Part shown: in pieces, positions 37,285 to 48,043 of the stretch | Numbering within the stretch: position 1 is the stretch's first letter | How the letters are laid out: the number at the start of each line of letters is the position of its first letter | Origin: Clitopilus passeckerianus | Lineage: Eukaryota > Basidiomycota > Agaricomycetes > Agaricales > Entolomataceae | Length of the DNA stretch: 64,000 nucleotides | Assembly (NCBI GenBank): GCA_944990035.1 | Contig: CALYLX010000032.1 | Location: forward strand, 124,001 to 188,000 | Reading direction: 5' to 3' | Notes under the pieces: generated by a model | Told to the model about the DNA's origin: nothing | The model's database searches: none | Seen by the model: the letters and a program-made list of their open reading frames with translations, nothing else | Made by a program: the position numbers and the translations under genes

Positions 37285-38838
37285 ATGCACTCCTCACTCG
37301 TCCTCCTCTCGAGTATTCTCTATTTAGCGAGCTCCGCATCATCCGCAACCCCTCCTTCCGAACTCTTCTCTCCTCTCATCCCACAAAAAGTCCTCGCCAC
37401 CACCAACGCGCTCCCAAACCCAATTAAATACCCCCAGTGGACCTCCTCAACCGGCACTTGGCAGTACTTCTCTCCGGACACATGGACCTCGGGTTTCTTC
37501 CCCGTGACCCTGTATGAACTCAATACGCGGACGAAACTTTGCCCGCCGAATGCTGCTAACGGGCTGGGGATTGCAAACTGGCTGGACTTGGGAAGGAAAG
37601 TTAGCACTGGGCTGGTTTCTTTGGAAGGCGGAAATGGGCAGGGACACGATCAAGGCTTCTTGAGCTTCCCATTCGTGGAAGAGCTTATTGTGTGAGTATC
37701 CGAGTTTCGCGGCTTGGCAAATTTCATTGACAGAGCATTTAGCAACCCCAATAACGCGACCGCGAAGACGGCAGTCAATGCATTTGCCAAACTGCTTGCA
37801 GCTCGATACAGTCCCAAAGTCAGAGCCACTCGAAGCTGGGACGCGTCGGATCCGACAGATTTCCAGGTTCGCAAATCCTCGCTTATTGACCATTCGATCG
37901 CATTCAAACATGACATGAATCTACCCAGGTCATCATTGACAATATGATGAATCTCGAGCTGCTCTTCCATTCTGCAGATTTGACAGGAAACCAGACTTTG
38001 AGGGATATTGCAATTGCCCATGCAGACACAACTATGGTCAATCACATTCGCCCTGATGGTACGTCTTACCCCATTGTGTTCAGCCTTTGTTGCGTGACCC
38101 TGACCTATAATTCGCGTCTTAGGGAGTACATGGCACGTTATAGAATACAACTCTACGACTGGGAACGTGATCAAGAAGCGTACCGCCCAAGGATACTCAG
38201 ATGACAGCACCTGGTCTCGTGGACAAGCTTGGGGTATCTATGGGTTTGCCAACAGTAAGTCTTTACTGCTTGACACTCTGATATCTTTACTGACATACGA
38301 GTAAACGAAAGTGTATAGGCTTACCAACAAGAACGACTACCTCCTTACGGCGCGCCGCCTCGCTGATTACTTCCTCTCCCATATCCCCTCAGATGGCATC
38401 GTACCTTGGGATTTCAATGCCCCTCTCAACCCTGCCCCCCGCCCAGCTGACTCTTCCGCTGCTACAATTGCAGCACAAGGCTTGCTCCTTCTGTCTAAGC
38501 TCGAGACCGATGCAGCGAACAAGGCGAAGTACAGGGACAATGCCATCAGCGTAAGTATCTATGTTTCTAGCGAAATACGACTTTCTTGACAAGTCTGGCA
38601 ATAACAGCTCCTTTCAAATATCACGAAACTCGCATGGAAACCCTCTTGGAAGAGTATCCTCTCAAATGGAACAGTCAACTGGCCCGCCGGCAACCTGCTC
38701 ACTGGAACTGTCTACGGTACGTCGGCGCAATGATGTCACAGGATATCCTCAGCATGCTGACTCCAATCATAAGGCGACTACTACTATATCAAGACCGGAA
38801 ACGAGCTCATCTCGCAAGGGCTCGCAAAATGTACTTAG
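37285..38838 (+). CDS. Secreted glycoside hydrolase family 88 (unsaturated glucuronyl hydrolase-like)
   Basis: GH88 enzymes remove unsaturated uronic acid residues from oligosaccharides by hydrating the double bond. Exons 37285-37691, 37743-37866, 37929-38058, 38123-38254, 38312-38550, 38608-38716 and 38774-38838 sum to 1206 nt, or 401 residues. The N-terminus is a signal peptide (MHSSLVLLSSILYLASSASS). The alpha/alpha-barrel hallmarks are TSGFFPVTLYELN, HDQGFLSFPFVEE, QVIIDNMMNLELLFHSA (likely catalytic Asp), GSTWHVIEYNSTTG, TAQGYSDDSTWSRGQAWGIY and GTVYGDYYYIKTGNELIS. There are a few NxS/T sites. It is the plus-strand neighbour of NTF2, with convergent ends. Action on glucuronoxylan or pectin fragments is an inference from the nearby xylanases. 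Confidence 0.92.
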
Positions 38839-39037
38839 AAGCTCACTAAATTATACCCCTCTGTTGTCCTTTGATACATCCTTGATCTTGAAATCTCATG
38901 TCTGGAAAACACAACAAGAAATGGATATTATGGCGAGTGGCCTACAAATATGACACCAAGAGAACATCTACAAAATAACAATCGTGATGAAGTATAATTG
39001 AAGAAATGAATATCGTTTATTCCGCCCTCCGTGTCGA

Positions 39038-39636
39038 TCAACCGTAGTTGAGACGGAAGATGTCATTGAGGCTGCGAAAGGGATGCGAGTCAGTTACGGA
39101 AAGTTGTCTTTTTTATACAGGATTGCATACACGTAGTAACTTGCACCGTCAGGAATGAGTTGGAAAATTTGGCTGAATTGCAAGGCGTTTGGGCTGTCGT
39201 CCACCTAGAAGAAAATGAGGGATTCTGTGCGTTCATACAAGGCAAATTTACGCACAACCAACACCCCTGTAACGCTGACAATCAGACTCGCTACGGTCGG
39301 AGAAGAGGGTTGGGTATCCAGCGTGGTAACTTTGTGCAGGACTTTTGAGAATGGGAGGCCCTAGCGAAAGACAGATCAGAAACGATCGCGTGCATACAAC
39401 GAACCCCATACCGTCAATTTATCAGAGATAAGTTTGTCTCCCTGAATAGGTTCGCCTTCCCATGTCAGCATGGACTGGGGCCGCTAAACGATGTGAGAGA
39501 TCAATGAGCAATCTGGTCGGCGAAGGTGGCATATAAATGTACTTACATAGAGATTTTGGAGCCCAGCACGGTTGGTATCAAAGGTTTGGTAGTAGAAATC
39601 CGTGAACTGCTTTGCAATGGTGTTAATGTCGGCCAT
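39038..39636 (-). CDS. NTF2: Nuclear transport factor 2
   Basis: Small dimeric carrier that returns RanGDP to the nucleus through the pore. Exons 39547-39636, 39412-39483, 39265-39360, 39131-39204 and 39038-39071 give 366 nt or 121 residues, close to the usual 125. The sequence runs [96 protein letters not shown] and [14 protein letters not shown]. These are the NTF2 cone fold with its conserved SMLTWEG, FSQIFQL and NDIFR motifs. The start codon is the last in-frame ATG before conserved sequence; an upstream ATG at 39684 adds nothing recognisable. The start lies 226 nt from the divergent gene at 39863. Confidence 0.93.
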
Positions 39637-39862
39637 CCTTGAAGATTCTTGTATATCCGGGGAACAAATAAGTTGACCGAGCAAGAAAGAGTTGTGAACA
39701 GCATCAATTATCGCGGAAAGATCTAAACCGATGGACCACGTGACCGGAATGCCTGTCCAGCGCGATTGGAGGTTTCGTTCAGGGAGACTGTCGCCTGGTG
39801 AAGCTCGTTGGCAGTCAGTTGTGCTGTCCCCGAAGATCTAGCAAGCCGTCGGTGCTGGAAAG

Positions 39863-41349
39863 ATGTCACACTATGCGGACGTTCAAGCGGCAAGGCCTAC
39901 GATGCGTAGGAAGTCTTCAGCGCAGAACTTGCTCAGCTCTTTCAAGTCAAATCCAGGCAGTACAGGAACAGCAGCACCTATCGCTGTCGGTCCACTTCCT
40001 TCCGCCACGGCTCTCTCTTTTGCATCGGCTGCAAGCGCCTCTACTCCTACGAGGGAGTTCGATGCTCTATCTCTTCATAGTGACTCTGTTGGCGGCGCTG
40101 GCAGTCCTCAGCTTGGTCCTGGAACGTCAGCGGAATACCTCAGGGATCTGGCGCAGAAGAGGATTCTTACTCTGACATACATTCGGAATATACACGAAGG
40201 GTACTTGTTTTCGTTGACTGATTTCATGTCATCATTGCTGAGTTACCTGTTTGCGACCCTAGCCGGAGTCATTGGTTCCATACGGTGCTAATCTCTCAGG
40301 CCGATCTCGAGAGAGAATTCAGCAACTTGAACCTTGACATAAAGAGGAGGTGAGTACAAGTCCTACGTCCGGCAGACCTACTGCTAAACCGTCTCCAGGA
40401 CATACCGATTCGCCATTTTGGGAATGTCTTTATCCAATTTATTGGATATACACCAACCACAAGATTTACTCCGTGGACTTGTCAACACCATTACTGAATA
40501 TGAACAGAATAGGGAGGAAGGGGAGAAGCCGAGGATGGTGAATATTTATTGCGCAACTCCTTGAAAGTTTGAACTCACATATCGGAACAGCAACGACTGT
40601 TCAAACCCGGGAAGAATGCAAAGCGAGTTGGCGGTCTCACAGAATACACCAGTGCTTTTGCAGATGGCTCGAGCGATACTTCATACCTGACAACACCACA
40701 TATAGTGCGTTCCTCTGAATTACCACATATCATCTTCCGCTGAGGTTTTCTCGCTCTCCATAGCCCTTCCCTCTGGACTATCACCAGGTTCTATTGTCCC
40801 TGCTAGACATCCTATCGGAAGTATACAACAAGATATCCAAAATCCTTGGCCCGTCTCCATTCCCTCATTCCCAACAAATGATGGGCCCACTCGGCATGCT
40901 CTCTCCTCACCCGGGCATCTCACACGTCTTTCAAAACGATAATCCTTCAGCTACCAATATCACAAGTCCGGGACAAGTATCGAACGCAGCATCTGATCCT
41001 CAACAAAATGGAGATGGGATGAGCAGCAGTTTATGGAATATCGCACACCCGTCAGGACCTCCTGGTTCGGTGATGTATGGCAGTGCTCTGGCCAGTCCGC
41101 CTCCTACATGGTCGCCTGCGCTAGCGGATATGGTCCTGAAGATTGATGGGAAGATAAGGGTTCGTCCAGCTCATGCGTCAGGAGTCCTCGGACAAATCTA
41201 ACTTGGCCGTTTGACAGAAAATCACTTCAACGCTGTTGAAAGAGCTTGATGCATTTGCGAGGCAGAGCATTAAGCGCGAACTTGCCTCCCTTGACCCGTT
41301 ACTATCCTCAGCAAGTAATGGGAAGGGTGGATGGGACTTCGACCAATGA
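39863..41349 (+). CDS. Conserved-looking fungal protein of unknown function
   Basis: I do not recognise the family. Six exons (39863-40200, 40263-40349, 40399-40537, 40591-40704, 40764-41159 and 41218-41349) join in frame to 1206 nt or 401 residues. The N-terminus is Ser/Ala-rich and basic (ARPTMRRKSSAQNLLSSFKS). A globular part follows with SAEYLRDLAQKRILTLTYIR, GRSHWFHTVLISQADLEREF, RTYRFAILGMSLSNLLDIHQ, DLLRGLVNTITEYEQNREEG and FPLDYHQVLLSLLDILSEVY. After a Gly/Pro/Ser-rich linker comes a C-terminal helix (LADMVLKIDGKIRKITSTLL, KELDAFARQSIKRELASLD). It has no signal peptide, membrane segment or catalytic motif. The helical pattern suggests a cytosolic scaffold or adaptor, which is inference only. 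Confidence 0.75.
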
Positions 41350-41740
41350 TTCACGTCTGCCCCCATGCCTATTTCTTATACCACAAATGTCTCGATACCC
41401 GTGGATTGGATTACTGTTTTTTGCTATCGACTGGCTATCGTCATAGGTTCCTCCACCATATCCCTTGTCTTTTCCTTCATCCTCATATCCTGCTCTTCTT
41501 TCGTCTGGCTATCTTACTGCGGTACTTCTCCATCTGTTCAGTCTTTAGGGCCATTCCACTTCTCAGCACTCATTTCACACAGAATAGCGATCACAATTGT
41601 ATCATTAGCGTTCACACAATTTCAAATTCATTTCATCTCGTGAAGCATCAAGACAGTATGGTTTTATTGTTTAGGGTTGGTTACATGGGGAAGCATAAGT
41701 CACGGCATTTATACATCTAGCAGGGTTGTTGAGAGGTTGT
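41350..41740. other. Convergent 3' spacer
   Basis: About 390 nt between the 3' end of the unknown protein gene and the metallothionein stop. It is pyrimidine-rich at 41430-41530. The short frames here have no support. Confidence 0.5.
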
Positions 41741-41965
41741 TTAGTGGCTGCAGCCGCTGGAGGTGCAGGAGCAACTGAGGTGGACATGTTAGGCGCCAGT
41801 AGACTGAGGTGAGATGCGACAACGTACGAGGAGGTGCAGTTGCAGTCGCCGGTGCCGCAGCAAGAGCAGGCAGCGTTGTTAACAAGGATGGCAGTCTACA
41901 GAAAGAATCCATGTCAATGAGTGGGACGAAGACAGCACAGGCGATGATGAACTCACGGCCTGCAT
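41741..41965 (-). CDS. Small metallothionein, three exons
   Basis: Cys-rich metal-binding peptide for copper or other soft-metal storage and detoxification in the cytosol. The gene is too split for open-frame scans. Exon 1 (41957-41965) is ATGCAGGCC, exon 2 is 41828-41895 and exon 3 is 41741-41774. Introns of 61 and 53 nt have GT-AG ends. The sum is 111 nt or 36 residues. It starts MQATAILVNNAA, and the core is CSCCGTGDCNCTSSCSC followed by TSSGCSH. The eight Cys form C-x-C, CC and C-x-C groups with no aromatic residues, as in short basidiomycete copper metallothioneins. A TATA box lies 94 nt upstream of the start. The 1.1-kb upstream region is free of genes. Metal specificity cannot be read from the sequence. 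Confidence 0.8.
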
Positions 41966-43114
41966 AGTTGTGAATTGAGAGTTAAGAGAGTAGTTGGAAG
42001 TGTTTGTGTCGAGTTCAGCGGGAGCTGTTGAAGAAAACATTCGTGAACTTGGTGCAGCTTTTATACCTTCGAGGTGTGATAGTGGCGCCCGTATCACTTT
42101 CTTGGGGAAACCAAAATCAACGCCACGGATTTTCCTCAGGGGGGTAGGTGAATACATCGCGGTGTACCCCATGACCGACCAAAGTGTTAGGAAGCGCCAC
42201 GGTTGATGAATGGGGTATGTTGAGGCGCTCTCATAATCGCGGCAGCCGTGGCTGAGGATGGCAATAGGTCTAACGTCCGGTGTTGCGTGCCGCAATGTGG
42301 ACTATGGAACGTGCGCCGATGCAGTGGTAGGCACTCAGTAGGATCTTGGCGCAGTAGATGGATCGTGTTGCGATAATGATAATCACATTGTTTCGTAAAG
42401 TCGGGAAGAGGTCCCGACTCCAATGACTCGGCCGTGGGCGTTGAACAGAGGCACACATTTACAGCATTCTCAAGGGCCTAGCTATTTCTGGATCTGATAA
42501 GATCGATACACGTTGTCTGCTTGTTGTAAGATGTGAAGCCATCAGGCTGGAAGAGATGTCGGCAGTAAAGGCGGCGGAGAAGAAGATCAGAGAGGTGAGC
42601 TTGGATATGATGTTGGGACAGCAAGTTTGAATGCTGCCGGCAGAACCAGAGATTAATTAGAGGAATTCCATCAGTGAATGATATCCACTGGTTCGTTTCG
42701 CAGCCAGGGCAAGTTCACAGGTTACAGCACACAGATAATGATAGGCACCCAGGAACTAGAAGAATGAGATATGCTGGATCTGGAAACTTCTCATAGGTCG
42801 TTCAGGTGGCCTTTGGCGCGGCCTTTCATTTCAGCTAGACTCCGCGCCTCTGGAAGTACCCCATAAACGTTTTTAATACGATGTGCTGTGAAATCATTAG
42901 GTTCCAGGAAGCCTGTCAAAATTCTCCGATAAAGTTGGTGCCACCAGGACGAGCTAAATTACAGTGTAGATTCCAGAGTTTCTTTGAGTAAATTGAAGCT
43001 CATTCGGCCTGCAAAAATAAAGTTTGAGATCGTCGAGCGGGCCAACAAACGCGAGATGCGTCTCGGTCGTAAGCGAACTTTGTTGCGAAAAACTGTGCAG
43101 CACCGTTCGGAGAG
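41966..43114. other. Divergent upstream region, metallothionein / H15 protein
   Basis: About 1.15 kb between two divergent genes. Apart from the metallothionein TATA box I see no coding exon. The phrase CGCCACGG occurs twice (near 42119 and 42195) without a known role. Confidence 0.5.
42059..42065 (-). promoter_or_regulatory. TATA box of the metallothionein gene
   Basis: TATAAAA on the minus strand (followed by GC), 94 nt before the metallothionein ATG. It fits a strong inducible promoter. Confidence 0.6.
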
Positions 43115-45285
43115 ATGCAGGCAAGCCCCCTGCCTTATCATCACTTCTACCACCATCCGTACCATCCTGCTATTCAAGGTCGGCATTTGAGTTTTCCATA
43201 CGCCTTATTGTTAAATTTCATATCATTATAAAGGGCACCAAGACCATGAACTCAAGAAACAGTACCTCGCTCTGCTACCGCCTCAGCAGATCATCGACAT
43301 TTGCCTCAACTTCGACCTCCATGTGCCACATTACGTGAAAAGTACAGTATGGCCCGCAGATATAAATGCTGCTATTGCAGCAATGCGTAATAAGCCATCG
43401 ACCTCGACGCCTTCCTCATCTGAACCTACGAGCAATGGCCCACCAAAACCGGATGGTTCATCAAGCACAACTAACGGTTCTGCTCCGACTGTGAGCATTG
43501 AAAAGTCTTTTGAGGGCAACTCTCAGACAACCGACGCGAACAGCACGAATGGCGCCCAGGAGCCTGTAGAAAAGCAGCCGGATCCTCAACCACCAGACAA
43601 ACCGGCTGTATCGATGCCAGGTCCTCCTGAACCTGCTCCACCTACTGAAACACCTCTTCCTACACCTACTGCTCCTGCGGCGCCTCTAGGCCAGCCGTCC
43701 ACGTCTCAATCACAGCTGCCGCAACCAGCACAAGCACAAGCTCAACCTCAGCAACCTCAGCCGCAAGTTCAACAGCCTCCTCAACCGCAACCCCAGCAGC
43801 CACCCTATCCTCAACAGCCTTATGGATACCCTCAAGCCGCGTATCCTCATACTCCCTACTATCAACATGCATCAGGATATCCGTACCCATATCCTCAATG
43901 GCCAGGGTACCCTCCTCATCCGCATATGCAAGGTGCCCCTGGGTATCCGCAACAACAACCTCCCACCAACCCAGCCAGCCCTTTCACTAACGCCTCACAG
44001 CCCATCCAGCCTCCCGATCCTTATAGCATGAATAATCTGGCTGCACTTAACCAAGGGCCTGGTACTACAGGACCTGCGGACGATTTACCTAGCTATGAAG
44101 AAATGATTGTGGAAGCTTTGACGGGTTGTACGGATACAGAGGGATGTGCGCCCAAAGACTTGTTTACTTGGATGGCTGCACGGTATCCCCTGCAGCAGAA
44201 TTTCAGGCCGTCAGCCAGTCAAGCATTGCAGAAGGCATACAAGAGGGGAAGGCTGGAGAAAAGTAGTGGCGGGAAGTACAGGTTGAACGCGACCTGGGAA
44301 GGTGGAACCGTAAGTGATTTCTGTCGCCTACATTGGATTCAGGAAGCTAATTCTATATCAATTCTAGACATCGCGTCGAACAACGCGGAGGCCACAAACA
44401 CAAAATCAAGCAGCCCAACCCACGAATACGATCTCATCTTCACCGTTCACACATGCGCCGCTTGTGCATCACCACCAGCAGAACCAGCAGAACGCTGCCC
44501 AGAACAACGCGGGACACCCGCAATACCCCTTCGGCTACCCATACCCTGGCTATCCAGGTTACCCACCGCAAGGCCAGCAACAGCTCCAACAAACCCCCCA
44601 AACTGGCGCGAAAACTGTGCCCTCAGCAGGCAACAACGGTTCTGCCGCCCCTGCAAACGGCGGCCCATCCGACGATCCGTACGAAGCTGCGCAGAATATT
44701 CTTAAAGCTATCAACTTTGGTGGACTACTCAAGCTTCCCCCAGAAGACGATGGCAAAGCCCCTTCAGAATCTGGGAACGATGTTTCGTCCCCGCCATTCA
44801 GCGGTGTTCTTTCGCCCATGTTGAATGCCGTCGCAGGTCCATCAACAGCGGCTGGCACCACTGCTGGATCTGCCGGTATTGGGTTGACGAATGGTTCTGT
44901 ACCCGTCCCAGAGGGGAACGAGATGAACACCAGAGCAGAGTTGCAGGCCCAACTTGTACTTCTGGCCGCTCAGCTGGCAGAGTTGGCACAGGAGGACGGG
45001 GAGGAACCGACAACGACAACGGCGGGGCCTGCCGCACCGGATGTCGCACCTTCAATACAGGTCCCAACGGCCCAACAGCCTTCTGGCTCGGTTACGCAAG
45101 AGGCAGGTCCTCCTCCCGCTGCTACAAATGCGGTTGTGCCTCAGATATTACCCAATCCTCCGTCTGCGCCTACCCCTGTTCACCCGCATCCGCCTGCGAT
45201 TGCAGCGCTGGGACCTGTAACCACTGCTCCAGGAGAGGAGGATAGCGAGGAGGAGGATGACGATGATATGGAGGAGGTTATATGA
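43115..45285 (+). CDS. Pro/Gln-rich protein with a linker-histone H15 domain
   Basis: Likely a DNA- or chromatin-binding nuclear protein. Exons 43115-43178, 43234-44309 and 44368-45285 give 2058 nt or 685 residues. It starts MQASPLPYHHFYHHPYHPAI, then GHQDHELKKQYLALLPPQQI and IDICLNFDLHVPHYVKSTVW. A long Pro/Gln/Ser/Tyr-rich stretch follows (PQPPYPQQPYGYPQ, YPYPYPQWPGYPPHPHMQG). The winged-helix H15 domain spans about residues 305-380: LPSYEEMIVEALTGC, GCAPKDLFTWMAARYPLQQN, RPSASQALQKAYKRGRLEKS and SGGKYRLNATWEGG. The end of that exon is joined to TSRRTTRRPQTQ, a basic extension. The C-terminus is Pro/Ala-rich and ends in an acidic run (EEDSEEEDDDDMEEVI). It is far larger than histone H1. ATG 43115 opens conserved-looking sequence joined through a 55-nt intron. 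Confidence 0.85.
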
Positions 45286-45510
45286 GGGATATACTCAATC
45301 CGTTGCTTCAGAGTTGATGTTAGGGTTTAGTCAAGTTGCTAGAGCCCTTTGTATTGCATCTGTTGACTGCATGACGGGTCATGAAAGGATAATGTCATTT
45401 GGTGGCATGGGATGCATTGCAGTCGTCGTGTGCACATCCTGCGGTCCAAGTTACTGCAGGGCCGTAAACGATACTTTGATGGAATCTGACCAAACGAAAT
45501 AGAAAAGTCG

Positions 45511-45585
45511 CCTCGTTAGGGCTCGAACCCCCGCTGGGTTTCCTTGGATCCCAACTGCGATTTAACCCCTCCGCTAAGGTATGGA
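45511..45585 (-). pseudogene. Degenerate tRNA-like sequence
   Basis: The minus strand has an A-box-like TAGCGGAGGGG, a D-stem GCGG/TCGC, a perfect B box GGTTCGAGCCC, an acceptor-like end AGGCGAC and a following TTTT. The 5' acceptor half (CATACCT), the T-stem and the anticodon arm do not pair properly, so it does not fold as a working tRNA. It looks like a tRNA (perhaps tRNA-Ser) relic or a tRNA-derived repeat end. Confidence 0.4.
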
Positions 45586-45771
45586 GTTTTGCGTTTTATG
45601 CTCAACGCCTAGGGGTCAGTATGGCCTCATCCATCTGCGAGAGTAAGTCATGGGTTGCCCGCCGGATGCTTGTTTTTTTATTCGGTATGCATTCGTAACC
45701 AGAAATTAAATATATTGCGTGCGTCATGTATGACAGCAGGATTTCAGATTATTTAAATATTCGTGTGGGCT

Positions 45772-46075
45772 AAACGAAAATCAAAAAACTCTGTTCAGGC
45801 GTCTCGCCCGTGCAACAAGATTTCGCCACGCTCCTTGAGCTACACCGTACCCATTCCGATTGGCCGAAGCCGTAGAGAAATGGTGCACCCTAGAATCGAC
45901 CTGCGAGGGACCTGAGAAGTCGACGCGACTGGGGATATCCAGCTCAACTGATCGGGAATGAAACGCAGAGACCAAAAGAAATGCGGTACTTAGTGCAGCT
46001 TCGATGCTGCTCCCCTTAGGAAAACATGCCCGTCGCTGCATCAAGGCCTGGAGCCCCTAAGTAAGAAGTCGTCGG
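45772..46075 (+). repeat. Tandem direct repeat, copy 1
   Basis: About 300 nt that align along the whole length with 46113-46408. Shared runs include ACCGTACC, GATGAAACGCAGA-like (GGGAATGAAACGCAGAGACC versus GTATGAAACGCAGACACC), GAAATGCGG versus GAATGTGG, and CTAAGTAAGAAGTCGTC versus CAAGCAAGAAGTCGTC. The copies have diverged clearly and carry small indels. Confidence 0.65.
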
Positions 46076-46112
46076 AGCAAGAAGTTTTTGTTAGATCGGT
46101 ACGTGATCGACG

Positions 46113-46408
46113 TACGTTAGACGAAATTCAAAAACCCAATACAATGTTGTCAAGCTCTCTGATCTGTACCGTACCTATTCTGAGATGGTCAAAGCCACAG
46201 AGAAAAGATGCACTCTAGAATCAGCCTGCGAAGGACCTTGAGATCATCACGGAGAAGAGTTTTCCGATCGAAACGAGGAGGTATGAAACGCAGACACCGA
46301 AAGGAATGTGGTCCTAGCATCGGTACAAGATGAAGCCAGCTTCTCTTGGGGAAACCACACCAATCATTGCATCACGGTCAGAAGCCCCCAAGCAAGAAGT
46401 CGTCTTTT
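46113..46408 (+). repeat. Tandem direct repeat, copy 2
   Basis: Second copy of the block at 45772-46075, offset by about 325-332 nt in the same orientation. Open frames are not conserved between the copies, so the unit is probably non-coding. No terminal inverted repeats or target-site duplications are evident. Confidence 0.65.
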
Positions 46409-46759
46409 GGGTCCGAGACTTACCACCAAAGCGAATGGCCGGCGGTCTGCCCTAGCTTTCAGAAGGGGAAACCTTTGAGTCGCACGAGCCTACAATAGTG
46501 AGATTGGACATCGCCACTGTCCTTAGTGTCCCAGGAACTTTGGTAAGTTATCACTGCGAACGTCTCAAAGAGTTATTATATGCGGAAAAAATTATCTGTT
46601 ACCATCTTAGTAAACTCGTGCGCGAAACAATAGATGAGCGACTCTAATTACAGTACTGCAGTTCCGTAGAAGGGTTTAATGCGGAGAAGTATCGCTCCCT
46701 AGCCCCTTAGTTGCCGGTCCATCCCTTGGGCTACGAGCAAGGTTAGTACAATTGTCTCA

Positions 46760-48043
46760 TCAAGTGGAATCTTGTGCACGAACCTTGACCTCATCTCCAA
46801 GTTTCCTAACCACGACGGCCGGTGGCTCAGCTGTCTTCAATCCAGCTTCGCCCTCATCCCATGTGTAACTGACCCCCACAGCCAACTTAGTTCCGTCGCA
46901 GTTGAACGAAAGAGAAGAGACAGGATTCTGGAATTTTGGGTATTGACGAAGTCTCTTTTTCACTTTGTGGTCCCAGATAGAAACCGTGGCGTCAGAGCCG
47001 CCAGAAGCGAACGTGTTGTAGGTAGGATGGAAGGCAAGGGCATTCACGGGCCAGACGTGATCCACGTCGTCAATAGTCTGTCGGTGGCACTTGAAAGCGT
47101 ATTTCTTCTCCTGGGCAGCGGGCGACGGATCAAAATATTCCACTGCTATTCTGCCTTCCACTGATGCCGTTGCATAGCCTGCCTAAAGTGAGCCCAAATG
47201 CGGAGGTCAATGGGGTGGAACAGTCGTACCTTCCCCGCCTGGCATGCAAGCCAACGACCTAGTCATGTACTTTAGGCTACTTTCTCTCTGCTGTGCTGGT
47301 GCATCCATCTTGCGAATATCGTAAATGTTGAATAGACGGCTCGCCATTGCGACCACGAGAGTGTTCTTGACCAAGTCTAGTGAGTAAATCCTTTCGGGTG
47401 TTTCATGAGAAGACTGTTGGGCCTCAGCAGCTCGAGAGTCCCAAAATCGGAGAGTTCGATCCCATGAACCCGTTATAAGGGTATCTAACGTTCAGCATCA
47501 GAATACGTAGCTGACATAGAGCGCGAAGAACCACCCAACGCACTATTTTCGCTTGAATAAGCCATAGTTGAAACACTGTCTTTATGGGATCCCAGGTTCC
47601 TGATGTTCTCTGTGCCGAGGTCTAGTCTAGCAAAATTAGCCACATAAACCAGTGTTAAGCTATGAAAGGGTGCTCACTCTCGTACTGATGTATCAAGACC
47701 CCCGCTGTAAGCATGGGCGGCGTCTCCAAAGCAGCAAGCAAGGACGGCAGCTCGATGGTCGAATTTTGCCCTGGCCTCGGTTTCCTTGCCTCCCTTCTCT
47801 CCTACTTCATAGAAGCGAACGGTCTAAGCAAGGGTGTTATCTATTGTGAGCACTTTGAGATGGTTATTGGTCTCACTGTGTCCCATGAAGAAACTAAAAG
47901 GTGATCTGGATTATACGGCGAAAACCGCACTGCTGAGATGCTATCGAAAGGTGGAGATGGAAGTGTGATACTCTGATCGTCTGGAATCAAATCAAGGGTT
48001 AGCCCATTATATATACACAGTTATCCCTACTCATACCGTTCAT
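46760..48043 (-). CDS. BUB3: Spindle assembly checkpoint WD-repeat protein BUB3
   Basis: Kinetochore WD40 protein that binds phosphorylated MELT repeats and delivers Bub1 and BubR1/Mad3. Six exons (48037-48043, 47877-47980, 47678-47823, 47544-47626, 47230-47484 and 46760-47178) give 1014 nt or 337 residues, the usual size. The sequence runs MNDDQSITLPSPPFDSISAV, RFSPYNPDHLLVSSWDTTVR, FYEVGEKGGKETEARAKFDH, GGLDTSVRELDLGTENIRNL, ALVTGSWDRT-like NTLITGSWDRTLRFWDSR, MPGGEGYATASVEGRIAVEY, FDPSPAAQEKKYAFKCHRQT and HPTYNTFASGGSDATVSIWD. The GRIAVEYFD and KYAFKCHR motifs are diagnostic of Bub3. The first exon is only 7 nt (ATGAACG). The start was chosen because it joins in frame to the conserved first blade. 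Confidence 0.94.

Larger units (their letters stand above)
45286..46759. other. Gene-free spacer with tRNA relic and tandem duplication
   Basis: About 1.5 kb between the H15 gene and BUB3. It holds a degenerate tRNA-like sequence and a two-copy direct repeat, both listed separately. A minus-strand frame at 45781-46044 falls in repeat copy 1 but is not kept in copy 2, so I do not call it a gene. Confidence 0.6.

Noticed and set aside
37447..38210. Two overlapping minus-strand frames (154 and 186 residues)
   Set aside because: They lie opposite GH88 exons and introns, and the GH88 reading is clear.
45781..46044. Minus-strand 87-residue frame in the tandem repeat
   Set aside because: The second repeat copy has stops at the matching positions, so the frame is not under selection.
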